From NCBI RefSeq assembly GCF_035046485.1, contig NC_085137.1:249587233-249651232 (forward strand): 64,000 nucleotides of DNA. Reading direction: 5' to 3'. The stretch comes from Aedes albopictus (lineage: Eukaryota > Arthropoda > Insecta > Diptera > Culicidae). The first letter of the stretch is position 1. Every line of letters starts with the position of its first letter. The notes under the pieces were generated by a model, which did not search any database, had not been told where the DNA came from, and saw nothing but the letters and a program-made list of their open reading frames with translations. Position numbers and translations under genes: made by a program. Shown in pieces: positions 60,965 through 64,000 of this stretch.

Positions 60965-61775
60965 TGGATAACAAAATAATAATAAGTTATGTTACCTGGT
61001 TATCATTCGTTTGATAATTGAGTTTGTTATCATTTAGGTTGAATTAAGAGCCAACATAACAAAAATGATAACTTACATTTACTTCGCGAATACCAAAATG
61101 ATAAGACGTTAAGTTATCATTGAGTTCAAGTTGATAACTAATTGTGTTATACAATATTTTGTTCAACATTACATTTAGTTATCAACATGAAAAAATACAG
61201 CTGATTGATAACTGGTTTTGTTATCAATTTGTTATCATTCAAAGCTATTTTATCGACCGTAATAGTATAAAATCTACTTTACCGACATCATCAGCAATTG
61301 AAAAAAGTTTCTTATAATCATCATCAGCAATTGAAAAAAGTTTCTTATAATTTACTACCAATGTTTTCAACTATTGTGCCGAGGCGGGTCTCGAGCCCTG
61401 ATCGAGTGATTGCCAGTCGCAGTCGATAGCCCCTATACCAACGGGACTCAGTGAGAGTGAGAGTAATTGAAGGCTACGCTTTCGTACTACAGTCGCATTG
61501 AAGGTGGAAAGCGGAATCTATTTTTAGATTCGAGGTTCATCAGACTCTCAGTTTTGGAAAAGCTTTGACATATACGTTTGGAAGCTGATAACATATTTTG
61601 TTATCATTCAGAATTTTTATGTTATCGCGATAGACTAAAATTATCGATAACTAAATTTGTTATCATTTGGTTATCATCAACTGAAGAAGATGATAACAAA
61701 AATAACAAAATGATAACACCGATAACTTAGTTTGTTATCAAAGTGATATCACTTTGTTATCCGCCTTTGCTCGAG
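60965..61775. mobile_element. TTATCA-rich MITE with CCCGAGCAAAGG ends
   Basis: Left CCCGAGCAAAGGTGGATAAC and right GTTATCCGCCTTTGCTCGAG are inverted, flanked by TA. GATAACAAAATGATAAC-like words fill both subterminal zones. The centre contains a 31-bp tandem duplication (about 61280-61342) and a tRNA-like segment (61376-61450). Right end placed within a few bases. Confidence 0.85.
61376..61450 (-). other. tRNA-like (pol III-type) segment
   Basis: On the minus strand, CCCGTTGGTATAGGGGCTAT is A-box-like and GGGCTCGAGACCCGC is B-box-like. The acceptor stem does not pair, so I regard it as a SINE head or decayed tRNA, not a tRNA gene. Confidence 0.4.
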
Positions 61776-61975
61776 TACTGCGTCATGGAATGACCTTATT
61801 AATTTTAATCTAATCGTTATGAATTATTGAAAGGCCATTTTATAAGTTAGATGATGGAAAAATTGATGCAAGCCCACCACATGCACCGCATAGGCGATCA
61901 CTTGGACATTCGAAATTGTTTGCGTTTGAAGGAAGATTCACGTCTCAAATATGATTTAGTAACAACTGCAATGAC

Positions 61976-62640
61976 GGCTGTTCGGGTCCGTATGAAGTTG
62001 ATCATCAATATTACCTTCTTTTCCCGATCAGCCTAGATAGCTGTGTAGTGTCGGTAGCGGTTGTCTCAATTGGCTAAGAATAACACTACGGACCACCTGT
62101 TCCGGGGGTAAAAGTCCACTAAACAGGGAACCCCAATCCAAGGTGTCAGGCGACCCGTGCTGATGGATGAATGGTTGAGGGGGTTTAAAATATGCTCGAT
62201 CTTTAACGGAGCCCGTAACGTAGGTAGATCGCCTTTATGTGTTGCGTTACGGTTCAAGATCTACCAAACCGAACCCTAGTGACATCCGGTTTGTCAAGTT
62301 GGGGTAATGTGTTTTGGTAATAAGGATTCATGGTACAAAGTCCTTGTTACTGGTGACAGTTTCTAAAATTGCATTTATTCTGCCTTGCTGATAGTTAAAG
62401 AATCGGACTTTGCCCACCCGAGACTACACTTGATGTTAGGAAAACAAACATGCTTTACGTATCTAATTGCGTACTAACCTATCAAGGACTGTTAAGTTCT
62501 GGTAATTCAAGGACTCACGTGCATTCTTATTGCAGAACACATTCTCTAATTTGACAGAGTTTTGCAACTAGCCTAAAGTCCCGGGTTTTTCTTTGTTGTC
62601 CTGGGACTAAACTAGAAGCAAGACATGGATGGGGCTAGAG
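61976..62640 (+). mobile_element. LOA-like element 5' region, second copy
   Basis: Begins GGCTGTTCGGGTCCGTATGA as at 14538. TGTCTCAATTGGCTAAGAAT and AACACTACGGACCACCTGTT parallel 15450-15490. It lacks the MITE found in the first copy. The text diverges after about 62240 and no ORF2 is seen, so the copy is truncated or a different subfamily. Confidence 0.7.
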
Positions 62641-63960
62641 TTCCGATGCATGGATAAATATCAGTACCACCGTTTTGTTCTTCTCAGAATTCAAATAGAT
62701 TGTGTTTGATTAGGGGCGCTCTTTCACTGGGATTTAAATCTCTATGATAACGGGACCTTTTTATCGCAATCTATTTCTTGTACCTCTGGGATAACAAAAC
62801 AGGAACTGTACAGAAATCGATGCTTCATTGCCTCTCAATGACAATGGAGTAGTACGACATGCACTAAATACTAAGGATACGGGTAATGCCACAAAAGATC
62901 AAAATACTGGTCGCAGTGGCTCACCCGAACAGAAAAAAAAAAAAACAACTGCAATATACAAATTTGTGACTATTAACTAATGAACTAATAACTTTTATAA
63001 CATTACCTAAATGTAATTCCATACCAATTTCAGTTGAGATTTTAACTTCAACTTGGATTGCTTCAGTCTTAGTTTGAAATATGAACTTTGTATCAATTAC
63101 TTGTGTTTAGATAATGCTTATTTTTACAATTTCATACAGCAACTCGGTTTTGTTCTGCTAAAATAAAAGGCAAAATAGGCTACCCATTCAAACGATATAC
63201 AACATGGGAACACTGCCCTTCTAACGAAGTCAGAATCTTTTCATACATATGTGAAAAGGGGTTGACTTACGGTTGTCAAACAATAATAAAACTGGTGACG
63301 TTAAATATACACCCCCTATGGAGAAGCAGCTCTTGCTCATTCCCATTAGCGACCAACTGAGGACTGGTTTGCTTTCACAGCGCAGTAGAACCCGCACAGC
63401 TCGTGCATAAGTCCCCAGAGGAAGGTTTATGAGCGATGAGGGCTCTGCTTCCGAAAAACGGGTTAAATGATGGCTAATGAAATTTTTATACATAATTAAA
63501 AGCATACACATAGATATACCGACATAGCGTTACAAGTACAATAGCTCTCGGTGGTGACTCTCTGTATCGTGCTGTAAAGATGATTGCACCATCCACTGGT
63601 CCTTCCCAGGAGCGGTTCAATGATGTATGCAAATTATCTGCTTCACTTTCTGAGAATGGGAGCTTCAGTGCAGTTGTTTGCCCTCTGAAGTGAGGCAAGT
63701 TTTACGACTTGTATTCAGGCTGATTAAAAATTCCATTTTGTTGGAGTAATGTTAGCTTTTGTTCTGCTTAAAGGTGTCAATCATTAATCCCAACTTACTG
63801 TTGTAATGCAAATCGGTGGACATGATTATAAGATTTTATGTTGGAATATAGTTCAGTCTTCAGGCGGTGACCCGGGTTAATTATAAGTTGGTATCACAAG
63901 GGACGTATCAGGCGTTTTCAAACTGTTTATACAATTATTTCATCTTCTTTCTTACACTGC
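62641..63960. other. Unassigned sequence
   Basis: No gene, RNA or element ends recognised. Minus-strand frames near 63230-63700 show no known domain. The GAATCC-type low-complexity repeat begins at about 63965. Confidence 0.5.
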
Positions 63961-64000
63961 AACAGGAAACCCCGGAACGAATCCTTGGAGGGATCCCCGG

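Noticed and set aside
63230..63698. Minus-strand frames of 93 and 70 residues as a gene
   Set aside because: No domain, no splice logic, no homologue I recognise.

Overview
The window looks like nuclear DNA from an Aedes-type (culicine) mosquito. Three conserved animal genes sit in DNA that is otherwise almost entirely transposable elements. The elements include a Feilai-like tRNA SINE with a clean target-site duplication (TSD), R1-clade and LOA-like non-LTR retrotransposons, a Ty3/gypsy element, and many TA-flanked MITEs. I worked by reading alone; no alignment, database search or expression data were used.

Genes. (1) On the minus strand, an EDEM3-type ER mannosidase runs from 33072 leftwards to at least 2276. 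Eleven exons are resolved (756 codons) and the 3' end lies beyond the left edge. Its second intron is about 27.8 kb and holds a nested stack of transposons. (2) On the plus strand, starting 1.1 kb away and divergently, is RAD54/okra (34181-45586). It has six exons, 789 codons plus stop, and its ATG is the last three bases of exon 1. (3) On the plus strand at 49011-49986 is an ABHD13/BEM46-like serine hydrolase with two resolved exons; its short last exon was not found.

Layout. 1-2275: degenerate GAATCC-type low-complexity repeat plus a dead reverse transcriptase (RT) piece. 2276-4958: EDEM3 exons 3-11. 4959-32718: EDEM3 intron 2, containing an R1 element carrying three DNA transposons, a SINE joined to its tail, a LOA-like element carrying a MITE and a solo LTR, a 3.2 kb TIR element containing Feilai and a 2 kb retro-insert, and an outer TIR pair enclosing a two-gene DNA transposon (spliced transposase plus a convergent DUF4806 gene) and a young Ty3/gypsy element. 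32719-33072: EDEM3 exons 1-2. 34181-45586: RAD54, whose 8.6 kb intron 2 holds fold-back elements and retroelement fragments. 45600-49000: MITEs and fold-backs. 49011-64000: ABHD13 exons followed by repeats, including two copies of a long-TIR family, a possible captured exon pair, tRNA-headed SINEs and the 5' region of a second LOA element.

The most notable items are the 23126-27541 transposon (intact ends, a reading frame of exactly 655 codons once introns and a 249-bp MITE are removed, and a partner gene whose ATG is assembled across a splice junction) and the readable insertion history, in which removing an insert restores the host element's frame or sequence.
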